Origin: DASUSH01 sp963785155
Lineage (GTDB): Bacteria; Actinomycetota; Thermoleophilia; Solirubrobacterales; 70-9
Direction of reading: 5' to 3'
Assembly (NCBI GenBank): GCA_963785155.1
Contig: CAWAUB010000002.1
Coordinates: 1 to 64,000 of the forward strand
Length of the DNA stretch: 64,000 nt
Part shown: piece after piece, positions 7,658-16,765 of the stretch
How positions within the stretch are numbered: position 1 is the first letter of the stretch
Layout: every line of letters starts with the position of its first letter
Translations under genes and position numbers: made by a program
Notes under the pieces: model-generated
Database searches by the model: none
The model's input: the letters and a program-made list of their open reading frames with translations, nothing else
Told to the model about the DNA's origin: nothing

Positions 7658-10600
7658 ATGGCCACGAAGAAGACCACGCCTGAAGCGAGCCCGCTGGAGC
7701 CGTTCAGCGCCGATGTACGGCGCTGGTTCGAGGCTTCCTTCGAGGCGCCCACGCCTGCGCAGGCGATGGGCTGGCCGGCGATCAGCGGCGGCGCCAACGC
7801 GCTGATCTGCGCGCCCACCGGCTCCGGCAAGACCCTGGCTGCGTTCCTCTGGGGGATCGACCGGCTGGCGCGGGAGAAGGCGGCGGCTGCCGAGGACGCC
7901 GAGCCGCATCCCGGCGTTCGCCTCGTCTACGTCTCGCCGCTCAAGGCCCTCTCCTACGACGTCGAGCGCAACCTGCGCGCGCCGCTCGCCGGCACCGGCG
8001 CTGACGTCTCGGTCGGGTTGCGCACCGGCGACACGCCGCAGAAGGACCGGCAGGCGATGCTCCGCAAGCCGCCGGACATCCTGATCACCACGCCGGAGTC
8101 GCTCTACCTGATGCTGAGCTCGCGGGCGCGCGAGATCCTCACCGGGGTCGAGGCCGTGATCGTCGACGAGATCCACGCCGTCGCGCAGTCCAAGCGCGGC
8201 GCCCACCTCGCGCTCACCCTGGAGCGCCTCGCCCACCGTGTGGTCGCCGAGGGGGGCGAGGACCCGCAGCGGATCGGTCTCTCCGCCACCCAGCGGCCGC
8301 TCGACGTGATCGGCAAGTTCCTCGTCGGCCCGCGGCGCGAGGTCGAGATCGTCGACGTCGGCATCAAGAAGAAGCTCGACCTGAAGATCCACGTCCCGGT
8401 CGAAGACATGTCGGAGCCCGGGGCCGACCTCGAGCAGCCGAGCAAGGACGGGGAGCCGAACTTCGACGGGGCCGTCAATCCCCGCTCGATCTGGCCGGCG
8501 ATCTACCCGGAGCTGCTCGAGCTGGTGCGGGAGCACACCTCGACGATCATCTTCGTCAACGCTCGCCGCGCTGCCGAGCGGCTCGCGAAACGCCTGAACG
8601 AGCTCGCCAACGAGGAGCCGGAACAGGAGCTCCCGGCGACAGAACAGGCTGGCCATGGGCCCTCTGGCGAGGCGCCCCATCGTCGAAGTTGCCCGCGCCC
8701 ACCACGGATCCCTCGCCCACGAGGAGCGCCTGGTCGTGGAGGAGATGCTGAAGTCCGGCCAGCTTCCCTGCCTGGTCGCGACCTCCTCGCTCGAGCTCGG
8801 CATCGACATGGGCGCCGTCGACCTCGTGATCCAGGTCGAGTCGCCGAAGTCGGTGACCCGCGGCCTGCAGCGAGTGGGCCGTGCGGGCCACGGGCTCGGC
8901 GAGGTCTCCCGCGGTCGCATCTTCCCGAAGTTCCGCGCCGACCTGCTCGAGTGCGCCGTCGTCGCCCACCGGATGCGCGAGGGCGAGATCGAGGAGACGG
9001 TGATCCCCCGCAACCCGCTCGACGTTCTCGCCCAGCACCTCGTCTCGATCGTCGCCGACGACGAGTGGGAGGTCGCGGAGATCGAGAAGCTCGTCACCGG
9101 CGCCGACCCGTTCGAGGAGCTCTCTCCCGAGCAGCTCGAGAACGTCCTCGACATGCTCGACGGCCGCTACCCGTCGGAGCGTTTCTCCGAGCTGCGCCCG
9201 CGGGTCGCCTGGGACCGATCCGCGGGCACGGTCCGCGGCCGCAAGGGAGCCCGGCAACTCGTGGTCACCAACGCCGGCACGATCCCCGACCGCGGCCTCT
9301 ACGGCGTTCACCTCCCCGACGGCCGCCGGGTCGGCGAGCTCGACGAGGAGATGGTCTACGAGGCACGCCCCGGCCAGACCTTCCTGCTCGGCGCGACCAC
9401 CTGGCGGATCGAGGACATCACCCGCGACCGCGTGATCGTCACGCCGGCGCCCGGCGTCCCCGGCGCGGTCCCCTTCTGGCGCGGCGACGGGATCGGCCGC
9501 CCGGCGGAGCTCGGCAAGGCGATCGGCGCCTTCGCCCGCGAGGCGGTCTCGATGAAGCCGGCGACGCTGGCGAAGAAGTTCTCGCTCGACCGGCGCGCGG
9601 CGGAGAACCTGGTCGCCTACCTGCGCGAGCAGCAGGCCGCGACCCGCGTCGTCCCCTCGGACGAGTCGATCGTGATCGAGCGCTTCCGGGACGAGATCGG
9701 CGACTGGCGGCTCTGCGTCCTCTCCCCCTACGGAGGCCGCGTCCACTCGGCGTGGGGCCTCGCACTCGCGGCGAAGATCCGCGCCGAGCACGACATCGAG
9801 GCCGACGCGATCTGGTCGGACGACGGGATCATCATCCACCTCCCCGACGCCGACGAGCCACCGCCGTCCGACCTGGTCCTGATCGAGCCCGACGAGGTCG
9901 AGGACCTGGTCGTGAGCGAGCTCTCGGGCTCGGCGCTGTTCGGCGCTCGATTCCGCGAGAACGCCGCCCGCTCGCTGCTCCTCCCGCGTGCCTATCCAGG
10001 CAAGCGCACGCCCCTCTGGCAGCAGCGGCTGAAGGCGCAGAACCTGCTCGAGGTCGCGCGCGACTTCCCACGCTTCCCGGTCATCCTCGAGACCTATCGC
10101 GAGGTCCTCAAGGACGTCCTCGACCTGCCCTCGCTCGACCGGTTGCTTCGCGACCTACAGACGCGAAAGGTCTCCCTGGTCGAGGTGGAGACGTCGACAG
10201 CCTCGCCCTTCGCCTCCTCGCTCCTCTTCGACTACGTCGCGACCTACATGTACGAGGGGGACACGCCGAACGCCGAGCGGCGCGCGGCGGCCCTTGCGCT
10301 CGACCGCGACCTGCTCCGCGAACTGCTCGGCCAGGAGGAGCTGCGCGAGCTGATCGACCCCGACGCGCTGGTCGAGGTCGAGGCGTCGCTCCAGCAACTC
10401 ACCGAGCACGGGCAGGCTCGGGATCGCGACGCGCTCCAGGTCGTCCTGCGGCGGCTCGGCGACCTGACCGAGGACGAATGCCAGGCGCGCGTCGTCGAGG
10501 GCTTCTCCGCCGCGTCGATGCTCGGCAAGCTCGAGAACGAGCGCCGCGCGGCCAAGGTCCGGATCAACGGCGAGGAGCGGTGGATCGTCGGGGAGGACTC

Positions 10601-12143
10601 CGGCCTCTACCGCGACGCGCTCGGGGTTCCCCCGTCACCGGGGATGCCCGAGTCGTTCCTCGAGCCGGTGCCCGACCCGATGCTCGCCCTCGTCCGCCGC
10701 TACGCCCGCACGCACGGGCCGTTCCCGACGGCCCAGCTCGCCGGCCGCTACGGGGTCGACCCGATGCCGGCGCTGCGCGAGCTCGAGCGAGCCGGCGAGA
10801 TCGTCCGTGGCGAGCTGCTCCCCGGCGGGACTGAGCGAGAGTGGTGCGATTCGGAGGTCCTGCGCCGCGTCCGCCGCGCGAGCGTCGCCCATCTGCGCGC
10901 CGAGGCGGAGCCCGCCGACCCGCGCGAGCTCGCCCGCTTCCTGCCCGCCTGGCAGAACGTCGACGCGCATCGGCCCGCCGGCGCGGGCCCGGACCGGCTG
11001 CGCGAGGCGCTCGTGCCGCTTCAGGGCGTCGCCCTGACGCCGCAGGTCTGGGAGCGCGACGTGCTGCCGCGCCGCCTCGGCGCCTACAGCCCGGCCTGGC
11101 TCGACGAGCTCACGACCGGCGGCGAGATCGTCTGGATCGGCGCCGGCGCGCTCGGCCGGACGGACGGGAAGATCGCGCTCTACTTCCGCGAGGACGTCCG
11201 GCTGGCCGGCCCGCCGCCCGGCAACGACAAGCTCGAATCGCCGAAGGGCGAGATCCACGATGCGATCCGGGAGCTGCTCTCGGCCCGGCCGGGGTTCTGG
11301 GTGGACCTGGTCGCCGAGCTCGACTTCGCCCCCGAGGAGCTCCACGAGGCCCTTTGGGATCTGGCCTGGGCCGGCGAGGCGACCAACGACGCCTTCGCCC
11401 CTCTGCGCGCGCCACGGCTTTCCTCCGTTCGCGACCGGCAGCGCCGCGGCCGCCGCTTCGCCGCCCGCCGCGCGGCGACCGGGCAGGCCGTGCAGGGCCG
11501 CTGGTCGCTCACCTCCCACCTCTTCAGCGAGGAGACGACGATCGGACCGCGCCTCCGCGCACAGTCAGAGCTGATGCTCGAGCGCTACGGCATCGTCACC
11601 CGCGAGTCGGTCCTCGCCGAGGGAGTTCCCGGCGGCTTCTCCAGCGTCTACGGCGAGCTTTCGAACCTGGAGATGCTCGGCACCGCGCGCCGCGGCTACT
11701 TCGTCGAGGGCCTGGGCGGCGCCCAGTTCGCGCTCGGCGGAGCGATCGAGCGGCTGCGCTCGCTGCCCCAGGGCGATGGCGAGCACCTGGTCCTCGCCGC
11801 CACCGACCCGGCGCAGCCGTACGGCGCGGCCCTCTCCTGGCCGAAGCTCGAGGGCGGCCGCAAGCCCAGCCGTGTCGCCGGCGCCTTCCTCGTCATGCGC
11901 GATGGCGAGCCGCTGCTCTACGTCGAACGGGGCGGCCGCGGCCTGCTGCGCCTGCGCTCGCTCGGCGAGGACGAGTTCGCCGCCGCCCTGGAGGCCCTCA
12001 CCGAGGCCGCCGCCAACGGCATCGTCCCGCGCCTCGGCATCGAGCGGATCGACGGCGAGCCCGCGATCGGCTCGGACCTCGAGGAGACCCTGGTCGACGC
12101 CGGCTTCTCCCGCCAGCCACGCCGCCTCGTCGCGGCGGCGTAA
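7658..12143 (+). CDS. lhr: Lhr family DEAD/DEAH ATP-dependent helicase (one frame slip)
   Basis: About 1,494 residues, the full length of bacterial Lhr. Motif I APTGSGKTLAAF lies near residue 50, motif II DEIH near 169, motif III LSATQRP near 208, and in the second RecA domain SSLELGIDMG and QRVGRAGH are motifs V and VI. The long C-terminal half carries the winged-helix and Lhr-specific domains. Lhr translocates 3'-5' on single-stranded DNA and unwinds RNA:DNA hybrids, with links to DNA repair. One extra C in gcgccccatc near 8680 shifts the frame between motifs IV and V; the protein continues without loss. ATG 7658 is preferred over an in-frame GTG at 7643. Confidence 0.93.
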
Positions 12144-12146
12144 ATT
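12141..12146 (+). promoter_or_regulatory. TAAATT -10 box, probable leaderless start
   Basis: TAAATT, whose TAA is also the lhr stop codon, lies 9 nt before the ATG at 12156. There is no Shine-Dalgarno sequence in the gap. This matches the recurring TAnnnT arrangement of the window. Confidence 0.45.
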
Positions 12147-12155
12147 CCCTTCGGC

Positions 12156-13106
12156 ATGGAGATTCGGATGATCTTGCGTGGTGGATGGCTGGCGTTCGTC
12201 CTCGCGTTTGTCGTCCTCGCCGCGCCGGCGGCCGCACAGTCCGCCGCGACACCGAGCAGAGGCCACTTCGCGGGTCCGGTCGAGCTCGACGAAGGGCGCG
12301 AGCTCTACATGGAATGCCGGGGAGCAGGCAAGCCGATCGTGATGCTCGAGGCGGGGCTACGCAGCCGGGGTGATTTCTGGAGCGTGGCCCAGGACGAATC
12401 GACGCCGAAGCCCTACGTCCAGCAGGGAATCGCGAAGTTCACGCGCGTCTGCGAGTACGACCGGCCCGGCACGACGCTCGGAGCCACCGAGTTCAGCCGT
12501 TCCACCCCCGTGCCGATGCCGCGCACGGCCAGGGACCCGTCCGCAGACTTCGGCCGGCTCCTTCGGCGGGCCGGACTGGAGGGGCCGTTCGTGCTCGCCG
12601 GGCACTCGACGGGCGGCCTGATCAACCGCCTCTTCGCGGCGAACCATCCGAAGCAGGTCGCCGGTCTCGTGCAGGTCGACGCGCTCAACGAGTTCCTCGA
12701 GGATCACTTCACGCCCGCCCAGATGGAGGAGTACGACGGGCTCAACAACGGTCCGATCGAGGGGCTGGACTACCCCGATCTGGAGCAGATCCTCTTCATC
12801 CCCAGCTTCGCCGAGATGATCCGCGCCGCCGAACGCCGGCCGATCCCCGGGGATCTGCCCATGACGGTGATCTCGAGAAAGATCCCGCTGCCGCTGCCGG
12901 AGGGGCTTCCGCAGGGGCTCACGACCGAGGTGGCCGAGCGGGTGTGGAGGCAGGCTCAGCGTGACCTCGCCCACATCAGGCCGGGGGTCCGCTGGCGGAT
13001 CGCCAAGCGGAGCTCGCACTACGTGATGTTCAGCCAGCCCGCCCTGATCATCCGCGAGGTCGAGCGGATCGTCGCAAGGGTCCGCGCGAAGCGCCGGAGC
13101 GATTGA
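12156..13106 (+). CDS. Secreted alpha/beta hydrolase
   Basis: A 316-residue protein with a signal peptide (basic start, hydrophobic core about residues 10-24, cleavage after AAAQS-like sequence). The nucleophile elbow AGHSTGG is near residue 149, after an RVCEYDRPGTT block typical of alpha/beta hydrolases of COG0596 type. A candidate acid is in VQVDALNE and the histidine in SSHYVMFSQP near residue 288. The substrate is unknown. The gene starts 13 nt after lhr and converges on the SnoaL-like gene with a 5-nt gap. Confidence 0.85.
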   Translation: MEIRMILRGGWLAFVLAFVVLAAPAAAQSAATPSRGHFAGPVELDEGRELYMECRGAGKPIVMLEAGLRSRGDFWSVAQDESTPKPYVQQGIAKFTRVCEYDRPGTTLGATEFSRSTPVPMPRTARDPSADFGRLLRRAGLEGPFVLAGHSTGGLINRLFAANHPKQVAGLVQVDALNEFLEDHFTPAQMEEYDGLNNGPIEGLDYPDLEQILFIPSFAEMIRAAERRPIPGDLPMTVISRKIPLPLPEGLPQGLTTEVAERVWRQAQRDLAHIRPGVRWRIAKRSSHYVMFSQPALIIREVERIVARVRAKRRSD

Positions 13107-13111
13107 GCGAC

Positions 13112-13507
13112 CTAGGTCTTGACGACCCCGAGTTGGGTCATCAACGTGAGGCGGTCGAGTTGCGCCCAGCCGTCGATGCGCTGTTCCCCGCGCATGACGT
13201 CGATCGCGATCCCTCCGAACTCCACCGCCCGGCCGGTGGGCGTGATCCCCATGAACTCGCCCTCGTGCGTGCCGCGCATCGTGAACCGGGTCACCACCCG
13301 GTCGCCGGCCCCGAACATTTCGCTGACCTCCAGATGGAAGTCGGGGAACGCGGAGCGGAAACTGAGCACCATCGCCTTGAACTCCTCGCGCCCTCCCGGA
13401 TGCGAGAAGTCCGGCGCCAGGTGCTCCTCGAAAACCTCCTCCTCGCCGTTGTTCCACGCCCGCTCGACGAAGTCTCGAACCGCGGCGACATTTTCCTCCG
13501 GGGTCAT
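13112..13507 (-). CDS. SnoaL-like / ester cyclase family protein
   Basis: A 131-residue NTF2-fold protein. The block FVERAWNNGEEEVFEEHLAPDF and the later FRSAFPDFHLEVSEMFGAGD, VVTRFTMRGTHEGEFMGITP are characteristic of SnoaL-like polyketide-cyclase-type proteins. Members include true cyclases and many proteins of unknown role. It is transcribed leftward, divergent from nei, with a TAGGCT box 6 nt before its ATG. No polyketide genes are nearby, so a cyclase role is not supported. Confidence 0.85.
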   Translation of the reverse strand: MTPEENVAAVRDFVERAWNNGEEEVFEEHLAPDFSHPGGREEFKAMVLSFRSAFPDFHLEVSEMFGAGDRVVTRFTMRGTHEGEFMGITPTGRAVEFGGIAIDVMRGEQRIDGWAQLDRLTLMTQLGVVKT

Positions 13508-13513
13508 GCGCCG

Positions 13514-13519
13514 AGCCTA
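13514..13519 (-). promoter_or_regulatory. TAGGCT -10 box of SnoaL-like gene
   Basis: On the minus strand TAGGCT ends 6 nt before the ATG at 13507. It mirrors the TAGCCT box of the divergent nei gene, which has the same 6-nt spacing. Both genes would be leaderless. Confidence 0.5.
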
Positions 13520-13544
13520 TGGCGTCGCCGGGTCCTACGACCCT

Positions 13545-13550
13545 TAGCCT
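13545..13550 (+). promoter_or_regulatory. TAGCCT -10 box of nei
   Basis: TAGCCT ends 6 nt before the ATG at 13557 with no ribosome-binding sequence between. The pair with the minus-strand box at 13514-13519 divides a 49-nt divergent intergenic region. Confidence 0.5.
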
Positions 13551-13556
13551 CGGTTC

Positions 13557-14318
13557 ATGCCCGAGGGCGACACGATTCACCGGATCGCGGGGCGGATGCG
13601 GGCCGCGCTCGAGGGCAAGGAGATCGGCCGGGCCGAGACGCCCGACCCGCGCTCGCCGATCCACGGTCGCGCCGGCGTTCTGGAGGGGAGAACCCTCGAG
13701 AGCGTCGAGGCGCGCGGCAAGCACCTGATCGTCCACTTCTCCGAGGGCCTCGCGCTTCACAGCCACCTCGGGATGAACGGGCGCTGGCGTGTCTTCGACG
13801 ATGGGCGAGTGCCCTACGGCAAGCCCTGGATCCTGCTCGCCTCCGGCCGCTCGATTGCCGCACAGTCCGGCGGGAAGATCCTGCGGCTGGTTTCGGAGTC
13901 GCGGATCCGCAACGACCCCGGCCTGATGCAGCTCGGCCCCGACCCGCTCGCGAAGGGCTTCGACCCCGACGCCGCCGCTCGTCGCCTGCTGGCCTCGGGC
14001 GACCGGCGCGAGGTTGGGGAGGCGATCCTCGACCAGCGCGTGATCGCGGGTATCGGCAATGTGATCCGCAACGAGGCCCTGTGGGCGAGTCGCATCGACC
14101 CCTGGCGACGGATCGCCGACCTCGAGCCCGAGGAGGCCTCCGACCTGGTGCTTGCCAATCAACGCGTGATGCAGATCTCGATCCGCAAAGGGCGCCGTCC
14201 CCACAACGTCTACCGAGCGGACGGCCGGCGCTGCCGGAACTGCGGCGGCGCGATCAGCGTGCGAGGGCAGGGCGATGCCAACCGGGCCACCTATTGGTGC
14301 CCCCGATGTCAGTCGTAG
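13557..14318 (+). CDS. nei: Fpg/Nei family DNA glycosylase/AP lyase (endonuclease VIII type)
   Basis: The mature N terminus PEGDTIHR, with Pro2 as the catalytic amine and Glu3, is the endonuclease VIII form of the family rather than the PELPEVE of Fpg. The helix-two-turn-helix block with GIGNVIRNEALWASRIDP is near residues 163-180, and the C-terminal zinc finger has Cys-Arg-Asn-Cys and Cys-Pro-Arg-Cys at about 222-251. The 253-residue length is normal. The enzyme removes oxidised pyrimidines and cuts the abasic site. The gene is probably leaderless and stands alone, divergent from the SnoaL-like gene. Confidence 0.93.
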   Translation: MPEGDTIHRIAGRMRAALEGKEIGRAETPDPRSPIHGRAGVLEGRTLESVEARGKHLIVHFSEGLALHSHLGMNGRWRVFDDGRVPYGKPWILLASGRSIAAQSGGKILRLVSESRIRNDPGLMQLGPDPLAKGFDPDAAARRLLASGDRREVGEAILDQRVIAGIGNVIRNEALWASRIDPWRRIADLEPEEASDLVLANQRVMQISIRKGRRPHNVYRADGRRCRNCGGAISVRGQGDANRATYWCPRCQS

Positions 14319-14340
14319 CGGCCCGGCGGGCGCGATTCCC

Positions 14341-14346
14341 TACCGT
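14341..14346 (+). promoter_or_regulatory. TACCGT -10 box before DUF1996 gene
   Basis: TACCGT ends 8 nt before the ATG at 14355 and no ribosome-binding site is visible, in line with the other TAnnnT starts in this window. Confidence 0.45.
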
Positions 14347-14354
14347 TTGCGGCG

Positions 14355-15185
14355 ATGTCAATCGCGCTTAGGCTGGGCCTCGTCCTACTGCTCCTGACCG
14401 GAGCGATGCTGCTGATCGCGGCGGTGCCGCAGGCGGCTCCCGTGCGCGTCGCGGAGTTCGTCGCCGACTGCCCGTCCAGCCACCGCGCTCCCGACGACCC
14501 GATCGTCTACCCGGGCCGTCCTGGCAACTCGCACATGCACGAGTTCTTCGGCAACACCTCGACCGATGCGTACTCGACCGCGAAGTCGCTGCGCAAGGCG
14601 CCGACGACCTGCGCCCCGCGCGGCGACAAGTCCTCGTACTGGGTCCCGACCCTGGAGGACGAGAACGGCGCGTCGATCGACGTCCTCGAGGGGACCTTCT
14701 ACTACGTCTCCTCGCACGAGGATCGCGACGACTTGCGTCTCTGGCCGCGCGGCCTCCGGGTGGTCGCCGGCTACGACTACGGCCCACCGGGCGGCGCCGC
14801 CCGCTGGAGCTGCCGCGGCAGCGGCATGCCGAGCGAGCGAACGATCCCGCCGTGCCCGGAGGGCAACCCGCTGGAGCTGCTCTTGAACTTCCCCGACTGC
14901 TGGGACGGTGAGCGGCGCGATTCCCCCGACCACTACTCCCACATGGCCTACAGCGTCGCCGGCGCGTGCCCGAAGGACCACCCGGTGGCGGTGCCCGGGC
15001 TGCGCTACAAGCTGCTCTACGACTCGCTCGGGGGCTCCGAGGTCCGCCTATCGATCGGTGTCGACGAGGCGACCCTCGCCCACGGCGACTTCTTCGACGC
15101 ATGGAAGCGCTCGGCGCTCCGCAACCGCGTCCGCAACTGCCTGGTCGAGAAGATCAAGTGCGGGGCCGACGGGGAACCAACATAA
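14355..15185 (+). CDS. Secreted DUF1996 domain protein
   Basis: The 276-residue product has an N-terminal hydrophobic segment (about residues 5-27) serving as signal peptide or anchor. The DUF1996 core is clear: an HMHEFFGN motif near residue 61, SSYWVPTL near 94, and LLLNFPDCWDGE near 176 followed by SHMAYS. This domain is common in fungi and actinobacteria and its activity is not established; the conserved His residues suggest a metal or carbohydrate-related function. It lies directly upstream of the ABC exporter, separated by the 55-nt repeated leader element. Confidence 0.9.
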   Translation: MSIALRLGLVLLLLTGAMLLIAAVPQAAPVRVAEFVADCPSSHRAPDDPIVYPGRPGNSHMHEFFGNTSTDAYSTAKSLRKAPTTCAPRGDKSSYWVPTLEDENGASIDVLEGTFYYVSSHEDRDDLRLWPRGLRVVAGYDYGPPGGAARWSCRGSGMPSERTIPPCPEGNPLELLLNFPDCWDGERRDSPDHYSHMAYSVAGACPKDHPVAVPGLRYKLLYDSLGGSEVRLSIGVDEATLAHGDFFDAWKRSALRNRVRNCLVEKIKCGADGEPT

Positions 15186-15188
15186 AAA

Positions 15189-15243
15189 CCGCCGAATCCT
15201 CCGCTTCGCGTCCGGTTCGGCTCGATCTCATCTGCATGAGATG
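15189..15243 (+). repeat. 55-nt leader element, copy A, ending on the ABC gene start
   Basis: Matches the minus strand at 59401-59455 in 53 of 55 positions. It contains a first imperfect hairpin (about 15191-15221, gccgaa..ttcggc) and a second with a perfect 7-bp stem, atctcat-ctgc-atgagat (15225-15242), that runs into the start codon of the downstream exporter gene. The two differences from copy B pair with each other in that stem. It may be a regulatory leader, an operator, or one copy of a dispersed repeat. Confidence 0.85.
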
Positions 15244-15978
15244 AGCGGGGAGAGCACCGCCCCGGCTCTCGAGATCCGCGGCCTCACCAAGCGCTACGAC
15301 GACGGCACGCTGGCGCTCGAGGGCCTGGACCTGGAGGTGCCCGCAGGCGAGTTCTTCGGCCTGCTCGGCCCGAACGGCGCCGGCAAGACCACTCTGATCA
15401 GCGCGGTCTCGAACCTCATCCGCATCACCGAGGGGGAGGTCCTGGTCTTCGGCCTGCCGGCCGACTCGCTCGAGGCCCGGCGCATGCTCGGAGTCGCCGA
15501 GCAGGATCCGAACCTGGACCGCTTCCTCAGCGTCCGCGAGGCACTCGTCTACCACGGCGGCTACTTCGGTCTGACCAAGGCCGAGTCGCAGGAGCGGGCC
15601 GAGGAGATGATCGAGGTCTTCGACCTCGGCTCGAAAGCCGACGTGCGCGCGCCGAAGCTCTCCGGCGGCCAGCGCCGGCGGCTGCAGCTCGCCCGCGCGC
15701 TCCTGCACCAGCCGCGGCTGGTGATCCTCGACGAGCCGACCGCCGGCGTTGACATCGAGCTGCGCCGCGAGCTCTGGCGCTACATCCGCCGCCTGCACGA
15801 CGCAGGTACGACGATCCTTCTCACCACCCATTACCTCGAGGAGGCCGAGGCGCTCTGCGAGGACGTCGCGCTGATCTCGGGCGGGAAGGTAGTCGCCCGC
15901 TCCGATCCGCAGTCGCTGAAGGAGCAGTACGGCGTCGGCACACTCGAGGACGTCTACCTGGAGGCGGTGGGCCGGTGA
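15241..15978 (+). CDS. ABC transporter ATP-binding protein, drug-exporter (DrrA/CcmA) type
   Basis: A 245-residue ATPase. Walker A is GPNGAGKTT near residue 41, the Q-loop is VAEQDPNLDRF, the signature is KLSGGQRRRLQLARAL near 139, Walker B is LVILDEPTAGVD, and the switch histidine lies in LLTTHYLEEAE. This set matches ATPases paired with ABC-2 type permeases that export drugs, polyketides or surface glycans. The ATG at 15241 sits at the end of the repeated leader element. The stop overlaps the permease GTG by 4 nt, so the two form one exporter. Confidence 0.93.
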   Translation: MSGESTAPALEIRGLTKRYDDGTLALEGLDLEVPAGEFFGLLGPNGAGKTTLISAVSNLIRITEGEVLVFGLPADSLEARRMLGVAEQDPNLDRFLSVREALVYHGGYFGLTKAESQERAEEMIEVFDLGSKADVRAPKLSGGQRRRLQLARALLHQPRLVILDEPTAGVDIELRRELWRYIRRLHDAGTTILLTTHYLEEAEALCEDVALISGGKVVARSDPQSLKEQYGVGTLEDVYLEAVGR

Positions 15979-16744
15979 CCCCGCACCCCGCCCGCTCGCT
16001 TTTCTGGCTCTCCGCGCGCGAGATCCTGCGCGTATCCAAGCTCTGGACCCAGACGATGCTCGCACCGGTCGTCTCCTCCGTCCTCTTCATCGTCGTCTTC
16101 GGTCTCTCGCTCGGCACCCGCATCAAGGAGGTCGCCGGCTTCCCGTACGACGTGTTCATCGTCCCGGGCCTGATCGCGATGGCGATGGCGCAGGCGGCCT
16201 ACTCGAACAACTCGAGCTCGATCTTCCAGGCCCGCTCCGACCACTACATCCACGACGTCCTCTCCGCCCCGATGCATCCCTGGCAGATGAACCTCGGCCT
16301 CTCGATCGGCGGCGCCTACCGGGCGCTCCTGATCGGCGCGGGCCTGATGGCGCTCGCGATCCCGCTCACCGGGGCGCCGGTAGAGAACCCCTTCGCCCTG
16401 GCCTCGCCCTGATTCTCCTCGTCGCCCTGTTCGGCTCGCTCGGGATCATCGTCGGCATCTACGCCGAGACCTTCGACCACCACACGTTCGTCAACAACAT
16501 CGTGATCCTGCCGCTGACCTTCCTCGGCGGCGTCTTCTACCAGGTGACCTCGCTCGCGAGCCCGTGGGAGGAGCTCTCCCACGCGAACCCGATCTTCTAC
16601 ATCGTCGACGCCGTCCGCTACGGCTTCCTCGGCGTCTCCGACGCGAGCCTCTGGCTCTCCTTCGGCGTTACCGCGGCGATGGCGATCGCGATGGTCGCGT
16701 GGTCGCAGTACCTGTTCACGACCGGGAAGAAGCTGAAGCCCTAG
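15975..16744 (+). CDS. ABC-2 type transporter permease (one frame slip)
   Basis: The product has an amphipathic N terminus and about six membrane segments, beginning near LAPVVSSVLFIVVFGLSLG and ending with a helix before the lysine-rich tail GKKLKP. GLIAMAMAQAAYSNNSSSIFQARSD is the ABC2_membrane hallmark region. The frame breaks near 16398-16410 in a ctggcctcgccctg run; a short TGA follows in the first frame while the second half resumes with ILLVALFGSLGIIVGIYAE. The GTG start overlaps the ATPase stop. Together with the ATPase it should form a homodimeric exporter. Confidence 0.88.
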
Positions 16745-16765
16745 GTCGCCGCGTTGACGCTCTCG

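Noticed and set aside
13112..14318. Polyketide biosynthesis locus suggested by SnoaL-like and SRPBCC proteins
   Set aside because: No ketosynthase, acyl carrier protein or other pathway gene is present; both folds are common in unrelated roles.
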